A stretch of DNA of 12,333 nt from Colivicinus sp022776215 (GCA_022776215.1 JALFIR010000058.1:1-12333), one strand, 5' to 3'; counted from the stretch's first letter, positions 1 through 6,098 are shown. The notes: a model not told the origin generated them from the sequence alone. Made by a program: numbers and translations.

Positions 1-140
1 AACAATATCCATTAATAAAAGCACCACTTATACTAATGTATATGGGTGGTGCTGTTTTGCGGAATGGGTGGTGCTAAATTCTGGAATCTGGTGGTGCTAA
101 ATAAGTGGAAAGGCTGGCGCCGTTAGACTGGAATATTCAA
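1..140. mobile_element. Terminus of an IS21-type insertion sequence (partial, runs off the left edge)
   Basis: Four related repeats of 20-21 bases lie at 45-64, 67-86, 90-110 and 113-133, with start-to-start spacing of 22, 23 and 23. The pattern is GGTGGTGCTAAATTCTGGAA; the outermost copy has diverged to a CTGGCGCC form. Repeated transposase-binding sites of this size at the termini are typical of IS21-family elements, which is known family behaviour; the assignment here is inference because no istA or istB is in the window. The outer boundary probably lies around 133-140, where the neighbouring minus-strand gene loses its expected continuation. The rest of the element, if present, is left of the window. 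Confidence 0.5.
20..58 (+). terminator. Hairpin with short T tract inside the IS end
   Basis: AGCACCAC (20-27) pairs perfectly with GTGGTGCT (46-53), followed by GTTTT. It could end transcription coming out of an insertion sequence gene on the left. The right arm is also the first of the four terminal repeats, so the structure may simply reflect an inverted transposase-binding site. Confidence 0.4.
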
Positions 141-404
141 TTGAGCAATCTCTATTGCAAAAGTGATTACTACTAAGATAGTAAACACATAAAACCAAGC
201 AATTAGTATCTCCAAATGTTTTTTAGCCAACCATTTAAACAACGGATAGAATACCATCAACATTAAAATACCCATTATTCCTATTATTAGAAAATGTAGT
301 TCCTTATCACTCAAATAAGCTTCATATGAATCATTTAATGTCAACAAATAAGCATGTGCCTTATATATAATATCTATCAAAAAATCTGTAATTCTTTTAA
401 TCAT
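123..404 (-). pseudogene. VanZ-like small membrane protein, 3' end cut off by the IS terminus
   Basis: The 93-residue product has an N-terminal amphipathic stretch and two strong membrane segments (about residues 37-56 and 64-83). Residues 33-37 read DKELH and residues 85-88 read EIAQ. These match the DK..H and E..Q landmarks of VanZ-like proteins, whose normal continuation (a further Arg/Asp motif and a last helix) is missing. After EIAQ only five foreign residues follow before a stop, and this is exactly where the IS-like repeats begin, so the gene looks disrupted. The ATG at 404 is preferred to the TTG at 413: AAAGG at 416-420 is well spaced only for the ATG. A near-consensus promoter lies upstream (435-463). 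Function of the intact family in this context is unknown. Confidence 0.55.
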
Positions 405-434
405 AACAAGCAATTCCTTTCAATTTTATTCAGT

Positions 435-463
435 ATTATAGTCCTTGTTTGTACGATAATCAA
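435..463 (-). promoter_or_regulatory. Promoter of the VanZ-like gene
   Basis: On the minus strand TTGATT (463-458) and a perfect TATAAT (440-435) are separated by 17 bases. The predicted start point is near 428, about 24 bases upstream of the ATG at 404, with AAAGG between. Confidence 0.7.
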
Positions 464-502
464 AGAACTAGTTAATTGACGTTGTATACTTTATTACTTG
501 TT

Positions 503-611
503 CGGCGGATTTTAATGATTTTTACCAGTTTCCGCCGTTTTAATCGTTATAATCAAAATTAAAGTGGCGGTAAGTGTATAAATTTACTAAAACTCCGCCA
601 CTTTAATCATT
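503..611. repeat. Four alternating inverted iterons (CCGCC-TTTAAT motif)
   Basis: The motif CCGCCRYTTTAATCRTT occurs at 532-548 (plus) and 595-611 (plus), and in reverse at 503-520 and 558-570, so orientation alternates minus, plus, minus, plus. Adjacent copies can pair: 558-570 with 595-607 is a perfect 13-bp stem, 503-509 with 531-537 a 7-bp stem, and 532-544 with 558-570 a stem with two wobble pairs. The last copy ends just before the stop codon of the nuclease gene. It may serve as terminator, repressor or transposase site. Confidence 0.7.
551..608 (-). terminator. Terminator of the RNA ligase-nuclease operon
   Basis: Directly downstream of the nuclease stop (613) the minus strand forms a perfect 13-bp stem (607-595 with 570-558, ATTAAAGTGGCGG and its complement). 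The loop is 24 bases and the next bases are T-rich. The long loop is less typical than for simple intrinsic terminators. Confidence 0.5.
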
Positions 612-612
612 C

Positions 613-1548
613 TTACAACAATTTCTTATATAGTTTTAACTTATCTAAAAGAAGTTCTTTATTCATTAATCCTGAATCGTATTTCACAAACATTGATGGC
701 GATAGATTTCGATTAAATAAGTACTCAATTGTTCCATCTTCAACACAAACAATAATACCAACACTAGGACATTCTTTAGTCTTGTTGAAATAATTATCTA
801 GATATTCTAAATTGTCTTCCATCTTTTTTAATTGTTCTTTTTTATTATTTCCAATTTCTACATCCAAAGCCACAAAACAAGATAAGTCATTATTTAAAAA
901 CAGAAGATCTATTAAATTATCAAAATCTGTTTCGTATTTCTCGCCAAATAAAGATATATTTTTATCATTCTTTATAATAAAATCTTTCAAATCATCAAGA
1001 ACCGATTCCTTAATATGGTGATTAGTTTGTAGAGCTTCTTTGTTAATATATTCAAGCACAGTTTCATTATCCAACACATCGTCAACTATCTTTCTTATTT
1101 CATCAAAAGGCGAATCAACTTTCTTCTTTGACTCCATATACTTCTTATAATAGTCTTCCTTTATACGTTCTTTTAGATCTTCTTCAGTCAATTCTTCCTC
1201 AAGACACATATCAACATAGAACATGCGTTCTTCCATAGATTTACACCCAGACATTAGCACCAAATTCATTGGCCAGTTCAAATTCACCAATGCCTTTTCT
1301 ACAATCTTACTATCTTTATATAGTTCATAAAATTGTTTCATATTATTAAGGTTTCTTTCGTCAAAACTTTTTGATCCAGAATAATTTCTTCTTAAAAATT
1401 CACTCAAACCAACCACAAAATCTTCTGACTTCTCACTGATTATTTGACCGATTTGATAATACATCAAAATCATTTCTCTATTGACCATCTGATATGCTCT
1501 TTTCTTACTATCTGTCACCATATTACTAATCTCTTTAAAATTTCTCAT
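613..1548 (-). CDS. YhcG/DUF1016-family PD-(D/E)XK nuclease-like protein
   Basis: This 311-residue protein has the two-part layout of the YhcG (DUF1016) family. The N-terminal helical part (about 1-130) carries the usual MYYQIG.II pattern at 29-37 and W-x-M-N near 92-95. A C-terminal nuclease-like fold follows (about 195-300). Expected catalytic positions are D214 (in IDLLF) and D229 in LDVEIG; the usual E/D-x-K lysine is a glutamate here (E231, codon GAA). BamHI-type enzymes tolerate an acidic residue at this place, so activity is uncertain. It is somewhat shorter than the usual 340-360 residues. AAGGAG of its ribosome binding site overlaps the TAA stop of the RNA ligase gene 9 bases upstream, so the two are co-transcribed and probably translationally coupled. 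Family members occur beside restriction-modification and other defence genes, but the role here is unproven. Confidence 0.85.
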   Translation of the reverse strand: MRNFKEISNMVTDSKKRAYQMVNREMILMYYQIGQIISEKSEDFVVGLSEFLRRNYSGSKSFDERNLNNMKQFYELYKDSKIVEKALVNLNWPMNLVLMSGCKSMEERMFYVDMCLEEELTEEDLKERIKEDYYKKYMESKKKVDSPFDEIRKIVDDVLDNETVLEYINKEALQTNHHIKESVLDDLKDFIIKNDKNISLFGEKYETDFDNLIDLLFLNNDLSCFVALDVEIGNNKKEQLKKMEDNLEYLDNYFNKTKECPSVGIIVCVEDGTIEYLFNRNLSPSMFVKYDSGLMNKELLLDKLKLYKKLL

Positions 1549-1557
1549 ACATTCTCC

Positions 1558-2466
1558 TTAAAACAGCTCATCCCTTAAAACTTCTTTAACACGATTATCA
1601 CTTTCAATCTTCATCCTAATAAAGTTGATAGTGCACTTCCTATTCTTTCTAACAACCGTTAATAAGTCTTCTTCAATGAAAGATTCATAGACACTAAATA
1701 GCGTTCTACCAATCAATTCATTCCTCTTCACATTTGGATAATCAATTAATACTTTGGCATATTCCTTCCTAATCAACATTTCTGTAATATATTCGTTCGC
1801 AATTTTCTTCTCAAACCCTTCCTCATTCTTGTTCTCATGATTCTTAGTTCTTAATTTTGTCTTTCTATTAAAGAATTCTTCTGAAACAATTTTGCCCCAA
1901 ACCACATGACCCCACTTATTCTTATAATTATAATTTTTCGCAATTACACCCTCAGGAGTTTTACCCTCCGGCATTAGATAATGAGTCTTATTAATACAAG
2001 CAGCTACCTCATCAATGCTTGGATTCTCAAGTCTAGCAATCTCGGGTATATAAGTTAAACCATACTCCTCCAACAAAGGAACATACTCATCATATGAAAG
2101 ATACCTTCCATAATTGTCATCCAACTCAAACACATCAAAAATATAAAACTTCTTCCATGCATCAGTATCGTAAGTTCTAATAGTATGAGGAACTAAATAT
2201 TCTCCAAAAACATAATGATTAGGATGCTTAATTAGATACTCCCTTACCTTCTCATCCTTAATAATCATGGCCATAAAACCTGCATTATCATTATCTAAAG
2301 TTAATTCTCTTTTACGAGAACCTGCATGCAAATTGCCATCATCACCCAACCAAACAACACTATTAGTGCCATCAATCTTAGGCTGTATTGTAACAGTTCC
2401 ATTCAAGATTCCTTCACACTCTTCTCTGCCTAATTTCTCAATATGTTGATATGATTTGTATTCCAT
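1558..2466 (-). CDS. ATP-dependent RNA ligase (Rnl2-like nucleotidyltransferase superfamily)
   Basis: The 302-residue protein carries the covalent nucleotidyltransferase motifs in order. Motif I is KIDGTN with adenylated lysine K30; a GSRKRE segment (49-54) fits motif Ia. Motif III is FGEYL (87-91, E89), IIIa is FYIFDVF (107-113), IV is EGVIAKN (172-178) and V is WGKIV (190-194, K192). This is the RNA_ligase family pattern: ATP charges the lysine, AMP is passed to a 5'-phosphate RNA end, and the nick or break is sealed. A helical tail (about 210-302) follows, of the kind that gives substrate specificity; I do not recognise its family. AAGGAG at 2475-2480 with 8-base spacing supports the ATG at 2466. 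It has its own promoter after the terminator of the upstream macro gene and is first of two genes with the nuclease. Confidence 0.88.
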   Translation of the reverse strand: MEYKSYQHIEKLGREECEGILNGTVTIQPKIDGTNSVVWLGDDGNLHAGSRKRELTLDNDNAGFMAMIIKDEKVREYLIKHPNHYVFGEYLVPHTIRTYDTDAWKKFYIFDVFELDDNYGRYLSYDEYVPLLEEYGLTYIPEIARLENPSIDEVAACINKTHYLMPEGKTPEGVIAKNYNYKNKWGHVVWGKIVSEEFFNRKTKLRTKNHENKNEEGFEKKIANEYITEMLIRKEYAKVLIDYPNVKRNELIGRTLFSVYESFIEEDLLTVVRKNRKCTINFIRMKIESDNRVKEVLRDELF

Positions 2467-2483
2467 TTTTAACTCTCCTTCTT

Positions 2484-2502
2484 CTTAAGTTACTTAAGTA
2501 TA
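2484..2502 (-). promoter_or_regulatory. Promoter region and candidate operator of the RNA ligase operon
   Basis: On the minus strand TATACT (2502-2497) is a good -10 box; the -35 would fall in the T tract of the preceding terminator and is weak. Two CTTAAG palindromes (2484-2489 and 2493-2498) form a 15-base near-palindrome covering the -10 edge and likely start point. This is a plausible repressor site, by inference only. Confidence 0.45.
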
Positions 2503-2513
2503 CTAGAAGAGAT

Positions 2514-2541
2514 AAAAAAACAGGTCGCTTGTTAAGCGACC
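2514..2541 (-). terminator. Intrinsic terminator of the TPR-macro operon
   Basis: The minus strand reads GGTCGCTT-AAC-AAGCGACC (2541-2523), a perfect 8-bp GC-rich stem, followed by TG and seven T residues (2520-2514). It sits 10 bases after the macro-fusion stop codon and separates this operon from the RNA ligase operon. Confidence 0.9.
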
Positions 2542-2550
2542 ATAATTCCA

Positions 2551-3258
2551 CTAAAATATGATACAATGTTCCCCATATTTTTCTAGCTGAATATCTAATT
2601 CAATAATGTCATATTTCTTATTCTCAATAAAATAAGAAAACACAATATCCGTCTTATCACAAGGTGATAATGCATAGCCGGCCCTTGCTAGCAACTCCTT
2701 TGTTTGCTCCATATTTAACTTAGCACCAACGCACAAACGCAAGGCTGTATTCCTATTTGGGTGATACATAGGATCGTTTTTAATCTTAGAAAAGACCTTC
2801 TTACTAAGCATAGCCCTCTTATAGACTTCTGTATTAGTTAAACCATTTTGCCCTATAAGATACATCAAATATTCCGAGAAAGTATCCTCCAAATGAGCAA
2901 GCCTATCTTCTAGTTCTTTTTGTGTCTCTATACGATAATCAATTCTTGAATCCTCGATTTTAAAACCGTCTAAATAAGCATCTAAATCATCATATTCAAA
3001 TAAATTTTCACAAAAAATATAAACATCCAAACCATTATTAAGTTCATCCAAGACAATCATCAAACCATCTTCCCTAGAAAACTCTGAATCACCAAAAGGA
3101 ATCAAAGGAATCGCAAGACTATTAACATCCATGCTTAAACAATTCCTATAAAACTTTCTTAAAACTGTTTCATCTTTACAAGACAAAATAGATGTAGCAT
3201 CAACTACTACATCTACATCCAAATATTTAATATCCTTAGAAACAATCCCCAAACTCAT
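2551..3258 (-). CDS. Reduced macro domain fused to an XRE-like helical domain
   Basis: The 235-residue protein starts like a macro domain (IVSKDIKYLDVDVVVDATS, 5-23). It then jumps straight to the late macro strand pattern (FYRNCLS, SLAIPLIPFGDSEFSREDGLMIVLDEL, about 36-73). The Gly-rich ligand loop and the IHTVGP-type strand that normally lie between are absent, so the domain is about half the usual 170-180 residues. After a linker, residues 124-235 form the helical domain that follows many Firmicute macro domains (pattern TFSEYL..LI, TEVYKRA..SKKVFSKI, RNTALRL, LARAGYALS, YFIENKKYDI). It resembles a helix-turn-helix fold. The start lies one base after the stop of the TPR gene, with only a weak AGAAG site, so coupling is likely. 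ADP-ribose binding is doubtful; a regulatory role is possible. Confidence 0.75.
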   Translation of the reverse strand: MSLGIVSKDIKYLDVDVVVDATSILSCKDETVLRKFYRNCLSMDVNSLAIPLIPFGDSEFSREDGLMIVLDELNNGLDVYIFCENLFEYDDLDAYLDGFKIEDSRIDYRIETQKELEDRLAHLEDTFSEYLMYLIGQNGLTNTEVYKRAMLSKKVFSKIKNDPMYHPNRNTALRLCVGAKLNMEQTKELLARAGYALSPCDKTDIVFSYFIENKKYDIIELDIQLEKYGEHCIIF

Positions 3259-3259
3259 A

Positions 3260-4195
3260 CTATGACAACTTCTTATTATTAGTCTTATTCTTACTAGGAT
3301 TCTTCTTTAAACATCTTTGGGCAAAGTCAAAGAAAGATAACATCGAAATGTATAGATAACGATTAGAAACATAATCCATCACCAACTCATTTAAAGTACC
3401 TCTTTGGTACATTGGACTATCAATCTCATAAACCATATCCATAATAGTGCAATCCTCAAAAGACTTTGCAAACTTCTTAAAGCTTTTATTTGTCTTGTTA
3501 AGTTGCTTAATATATTCCTCAGACTTTACAAAATCACACTTCTTATAATAAAGAATCGCTAGATTCAATAAAAATTGAGATTCAAGATTATCTTCATCAC
3601 CATACTTTTTAACCAATTCTAGAGCCTTATCTTCTTCTTCAAAATAAGCATACAAGCCAATCAAATTATATCTAGCACCAAGATTATCATTCTCATTTAA
3701 ACGTAAAATTTCTTCAGCAATAGACTTAGCCTTACCAAGCATATTACACTCAATATAGTCCACCATCAAACCATAATATAGTCTAATAATAGGTCTTGTA
3801 TGGAAAACCATATAGAACTCACCAACCGAATTCTCATAGTCGTCTTTATATCTAAGCTTTACTTCCTCAATCTTATCATTTAATCTTTCAATCTCTTCTT
3901 CATAAGTCTTAGAATCAGCCTCAATTAGTTTAACCTGAGCGTCAATGTTATCAGGATCTAAGTCCAAAGCCAAATTTATAAATTCTAATTCTTCCTCATC
4001 AGACTCAGCCATATCAGCCATCTCAAGATAATCCTCAACTGTTAATTCCTCATCATCATCATGCAAACTACTATTATATTCATTAATAAACTTCATCAAA
4101 AGTTTATTCATTTCTTCTTCACTCTCATTACCAGTCGCATGCTCACTTAAATATTTCATCGCAGCCTTCATAGCCTTCTCAGTTTGTCTACTCAT
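3260..4195 (-). CDS. TPR-repeat protein with acidic N-terminal part
   Basis: This is a 311-residue soluble protein without signal peptide. The N-terminus (1-45) is helical, followed by a strongly acidic stretch (46-70). A TPR-like unit spans about 55-92 (ending ALDLDPDNIDA), then a short coiled coil (about 97-118). Further TPR-like helix pairs run from about 135 to 235, with the segments AEEILRLNENDNLGARY, ALELVKKYGDED and LYYKKCDFVKSEEYIKQLNK. The C-terminus is lysine- and asparagine-rich. It resembles a family of hypothetical Firmicute TPR proteins whose function I do not know; TPR folds normally bind protein partners. It is first in a two-gene operon: stop TAG, one base, then the macro-fusion ATG. 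AGAGG lies 10 bases before the ATG. Confidence 0.8.
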   Translation of the reverse strand: MSRQTEKAMKAAMKYLSEHATGNESEEEMNKLLMKFINEYNSSLHDDDEELTVEDYLEMADMAESDEEELEFINLALDLDPDNIDAQVKLIEADSKTYEEEIERLNDKIEEVKLRYKDDYENSVGEFYMVFHTRPIIRLYYGLMVDYIECNMLGKAKSIAEEILRLNENDNLGARYNLIGLYAYFEEEDKALELVKKYGDEDNLESQFLLNLAILYYKKCDFVKSEEYIKQLNKTNKSFKKFAKSFEDCTIMDMVYEIDSPMYQRGTLNELVMDYVSNRYLYISMLSFFDFAQRCLKKNPSKNKTNNKKLS

Positions 4196-4201
4196 TGTTT
4201 A

Positions 4202-4241
4202 TATACCTCTTTACACAAAGTATACAATATGGGCATATAAT
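4202..4241. promoter_or_regulatory. Overlapping divergent promoters (TPR operon, minus; EEP gene, plus)
   Basis: Only 55 bases separate the two start codons. Minus strand: TATACT (4225-4220), with a weak TTTATT 17 bases upstream and AGAGG before the TPR ATG. Plus strand: a perfect TATAAT at 4236-4241 lies only 9 bases before the EEP ATG; a TTTACA at 4210-4215 is 20 bases upstream, longer than usual. The two RNA polymerase footprints overlap, so the genes probably compete or are regulated together. Confidence 0.5.
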
Positions 4242-4250
4242 AATAAAGCT

Positions 4251-5012
4251 ATGAATTCTTTTAAAATTATGAGTCTAAACCTATTAACAAGTGGAGCCAA
4301 CATTCCAGGCAATCCACCATTTAACATTAGAATAAAAGCCATTAGTTCCATGTTAGAGGAATACGCACCAGACATCATCGGTGTACAAGAACTAACTGAT
4401 TCAATGTTTCCTTATCTTAAAGATATTTTAAATAAATACTCTATCTTTGGAGAATCTAGACATTCTCTTTTAAGTGATGAATATTCTTCAATTCTTTTCA
4501 ACAAAGATAAATATGAACTAATAGAAGGAAAAACTCTATGGCTATCAGATACGGTAACCAAGAAAGGATCTAAATATCTTCTTTCCCAATTCCCTCGTAT
4601 CGTTACTTATGTTTATTTAAAAGACAAACTAACTAATAAAACCTTCACTGTCTTTAATACACACTTAGACGCTAACTTCCCTTTTGTACGTACCAAGCAA
4701 GCAATTATTCTTTCAAAGATAATTCATAAGTACCAACAAGGTGACTTTACTCTACTATGTGGTGACTTTAACTGCACTAGGTTGTCACCTGCCCTACGTC
4801 TTTTAAGCAAAAGATTAAAAGACCTATCGTATGATGAAATGGGATCAACCCTTAGAGGCAATGTTGGTTCCTTCTTATATAAACACCTTCCAATAGATCA
4901 TATCTTTATATCAGATAATCTATCTATTGATGAAGTTAATAAGATCACATCCTCTTATAACACCATCTATCCAACTGATCATTATCCTGTTATTGCGAAT
5001 GTTTATTACTAG
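4251..5012 (+). CDS. Endonuclease/exonuclease/phosphatase (EEP) family hydrolase
   Basis: The 253-residue protein has the complete EEP signature: N10 in IMSLNLL, E47 in GVQEL, H138 in NTHLD, D172 and N174 in GDFN, D216-H217 in PIDHIF and the final D243-H244 in TDHYPV. These bind metal and activate water for cleavage of phosphodiester or phosphomonoester bonds; substrates range from DNA and RNA to lipids and inositol phosphates and cannot be read from the sequence. There is no signal peptide or membrane segment, so it is probably cytosolic. Starting at the first ATG keeps the first beta strand (FKIMSLN) intact. No Shine-Dalgarno sequence is visible and the -10 box is 9 bases upstream, so the mRNA may be leaderless. 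It is divergent from the TPR operon and followed by two hairpins. Confidence 0.9.
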   Translation: MNSFKIMSLNLLTSGANIPGNPPFNIRIKAISSMLEEYAPDIIGVQELTDSMFPYLKDILNKYSIFGESRHSLLSDEYSSILFNKDKYELIEGKTLWLSDTVTKKGSKYLLSQFPRIVTYVYLKDKLTNKTFTVFNTHLDANFPFVRTKQAIILSKIIHKYQQGDFTLLCGDFNCTRLSPALRLLSKRLKDLSYDEMGSTLRGNVGSFLYKHLPIDHIFISDNLSIDEVNKITSSYNTIYPTDHYPVIANVYY

Positions 5013-5030
5013 TGTTCTCATTTGAGAACA
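5011..5030 (+). repeat. First copy of a tandem hairpin element
   Basis: TGTTCTC (5013-5019) and GAGAACA (5024-5030) form a hairpin starting at the EEP stop codon. The same 20-base unit, with one difference in the loop, recurs at 5051-5070. This copy has no T tract. Confidence 0.65.
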
Positions 5031-5048
5031 AACTTCTAAAAATTACAT

Positions 5049-5077
5049 AAAGTGTTCTCGTTTGAGAACACTTTTTA
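5049..5077. terminator. Bidirectional terminator between the EEP and GNAT genes
   Basis: AAAGTGTTCTC (5049-5059), a GTTT loop and GAGAACACTTT (5064-5074) make an 11-bp stem running into a T tract on the plus strand. On the minus strand, after the GNAT stop at 5103, the same stem ends in TTT, so it can serve both convergent genes. Confidence 0.85.
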
Positions 5078-5102
5078 TCATGTCTTTCTTTTTAGAATTT
5101 TT

Positions 5103-5549
5103 TCACAATTCTTTCCTAACAAGAACATATTCATCAGTTCTAAGCACTTCTTTAAATCCATGTTTTAGAAACAAATTAATAGATGGATTGTCGATAGCTA
5201 TATCATCATATAACTCCTTAATACCATTATTTTTTGCATATTCACACAATAAAGATAAGCCTTCATATCCATATCCCTTACCCCTATATGGTGCATAAAT
5301 AATCACATCCGCAATATATATTTCTCTTTCTAAATCTAAGTAATAAGCTACTTCACCTACAAATGTATCATCATCACAAATATATCGATAAAAACGCTTG
5401 TCATCTCTCATCCACCTTTGATACCAAACTTCCCATTTAGACACAGGAAAAGCTATAGTTCCATGATTAAAAGACATTGTGCTCTCATCAGACATCATCA
5501 TCTCTTTAAACCATAATTCATCTATATTTGGTTTATATAATTCAATCAT
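5103..5549 (-). CDS. GNAT-family N-acetyltransferase
   Basis: The 148-residue protein has the GNAT fold: N-terminal helices, the central strands FYRYIC, FVGEVAYYLD and IYIADVIIYAP (53-87), then the acetyl-CoA pyrophosphate loop RGKGYG (89-94) and the helix GLSLLCEYA. The IDNPSINLFLKHGF segment is the usual late helix before the last strand. It transfers an acetyl group from acetyl-CoA to an amine; the acceptor is unknown. The ATG at 5549 has AAAGG with 8-base spacing and overlaps the stop of an upstream fragment (ATGA), so both once formed an operon. It is convergent with the EEP gene. Confidence 0.85.
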   Translation of the reverse strand: MIELYKPNIDELWFKEMMMSDESTMSFNHGTIAFPVSKWEVWYQRWMRDDKRFYRYICDDDTFVGEVAYYLDLEREIYIADVIIYAPYRGKGYGYEGLSLLCEYAKNNGIKELYDDIAIDNPSINLFLKHGFKEVLRTDEYVLVRKEL

Positions 5550-5758
5550 TTATTATCCCTTTCTAATATCATCAAACCTGCTTCATACAAATTCCTATAC
5601 GTCCTATCAAGAAACAAAGATAGATACTTTTTAACTAAAGAAAAATCTATCACCTCTTTTTCTACATAATCATTTAATTTATTCTTAAATTCATCACCAT
5701 TTAATTCGCTATATCTATCAATTATACTAGTAGATATGGCAAAAGAGTTTTTATTATT
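5546..5758 (-). pseudogene. Headless 70-codon C-terminal fragment upstream of the GNAT gene
   Basis: An uninterrupted frame of 70 sense codons runs from after a TAG (5761-5759) to TGA at 5548-5546, overlapping the GNAT ATG by four bases. It has no usable start codon in its first half. The residues are charged and helical (for example ELNGDEFKNKLNDYVEKEV, then LFLDRTYRNLYEAGLMILE), quite unlike random translation, so it looks like the tail of a protein whose front was deleted. I do not recognise the family. Just upstream stand short inverted repeats (5765-5798), possibly the scar of the event. Confidence 0.55.
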
Positions 5759-5761
5759 CTA

Positions 5762-6098
5762 AATTAGAGCGACAAATGTCACTCTATATGTCACTCTAAA
5801 AGAAAATTCTGATCTCACCGATAATGAATCATTTGTTTATAATTTGATAAAATATTTACTCCATATTCTTACTTTTTAAATGATATTACGCAATTATTTA
5901 AATAAAAGAAGTAGCGTGATATATTATTTAAAACCATAAAACCAGATTGGTTATTTTAAAAAACAATGATATAAATTTGGAAAAATGTGTGAAATGGTTA
6001 TTTTTTGGTTGGAAAAATGTCATTTTTATCGTAATAATGATTGCGTAAATGTCTCTACCTTTATATACCATGCTTAGAATAATGAAAGGTGTGAGAAC
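5762..6098. other. Gene-free, AT-rich stretch with several repeats
   Basis: No convincing gene is seen in these 337 bases. They hold TAGAGCGACA (5765-5774) and two copies of its near-complement TGTCACTCTA (5777-5786, 5789-5798). An imperfect 9-bp inverted repeat pairs ATATTACGC (5883-5891) with GCGTGATAT (5914-5922). Two direct repeat pairs are TGGTTATTTT (5948-5957, 5995-6004) and TTGGAAAAATGT (5977-5988, 6009-6020). The rightmost part contains the promoter of the ATPase gene. Confidence 0.6.
6009..6037 (+). promoter_or_regulatory. Promoter of the AAA+ ATPase gene
   Basis: TTGGAA (6009-6014) and TAATAA (6032-6037) are separated by 17 bases. The -35 lies in the second copy of a 12-base direct repeat, so a regulator binding the repeat could control it. 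A good ribosome binding site, AAAGGTG (6085-6091), precedes the ATG at 6099. Confidence 0.5.

Noticed and set aside
1..140. CRISPR-like 22-23 base spaced repeats
   Set aside because: The repeats are contiguous and degenerate, without spacers of constant length; an IS terminus fits better.
812..1021. Plus-strand open frame of 69 codons inside the nuclease gene
   Set aside because: It lies antisense to a well-supported gene, has Ser/Phe/Lys-rich composition typical of antisense frames and lacks a ribosome binding site.
2267..2449. Plus-strand open frame of 60 codons inside the RNA ligase gene
   Set aside because: It is antisense to the catalytic part of the ligase, with no promoter or ribosome binding site.
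5062..5298. Plus-strand open frame of 78 codons over the GNAT gene
   Set aside because: It overlaps the terminator and the GNAT coding region in antisense; composition is not protein-like.
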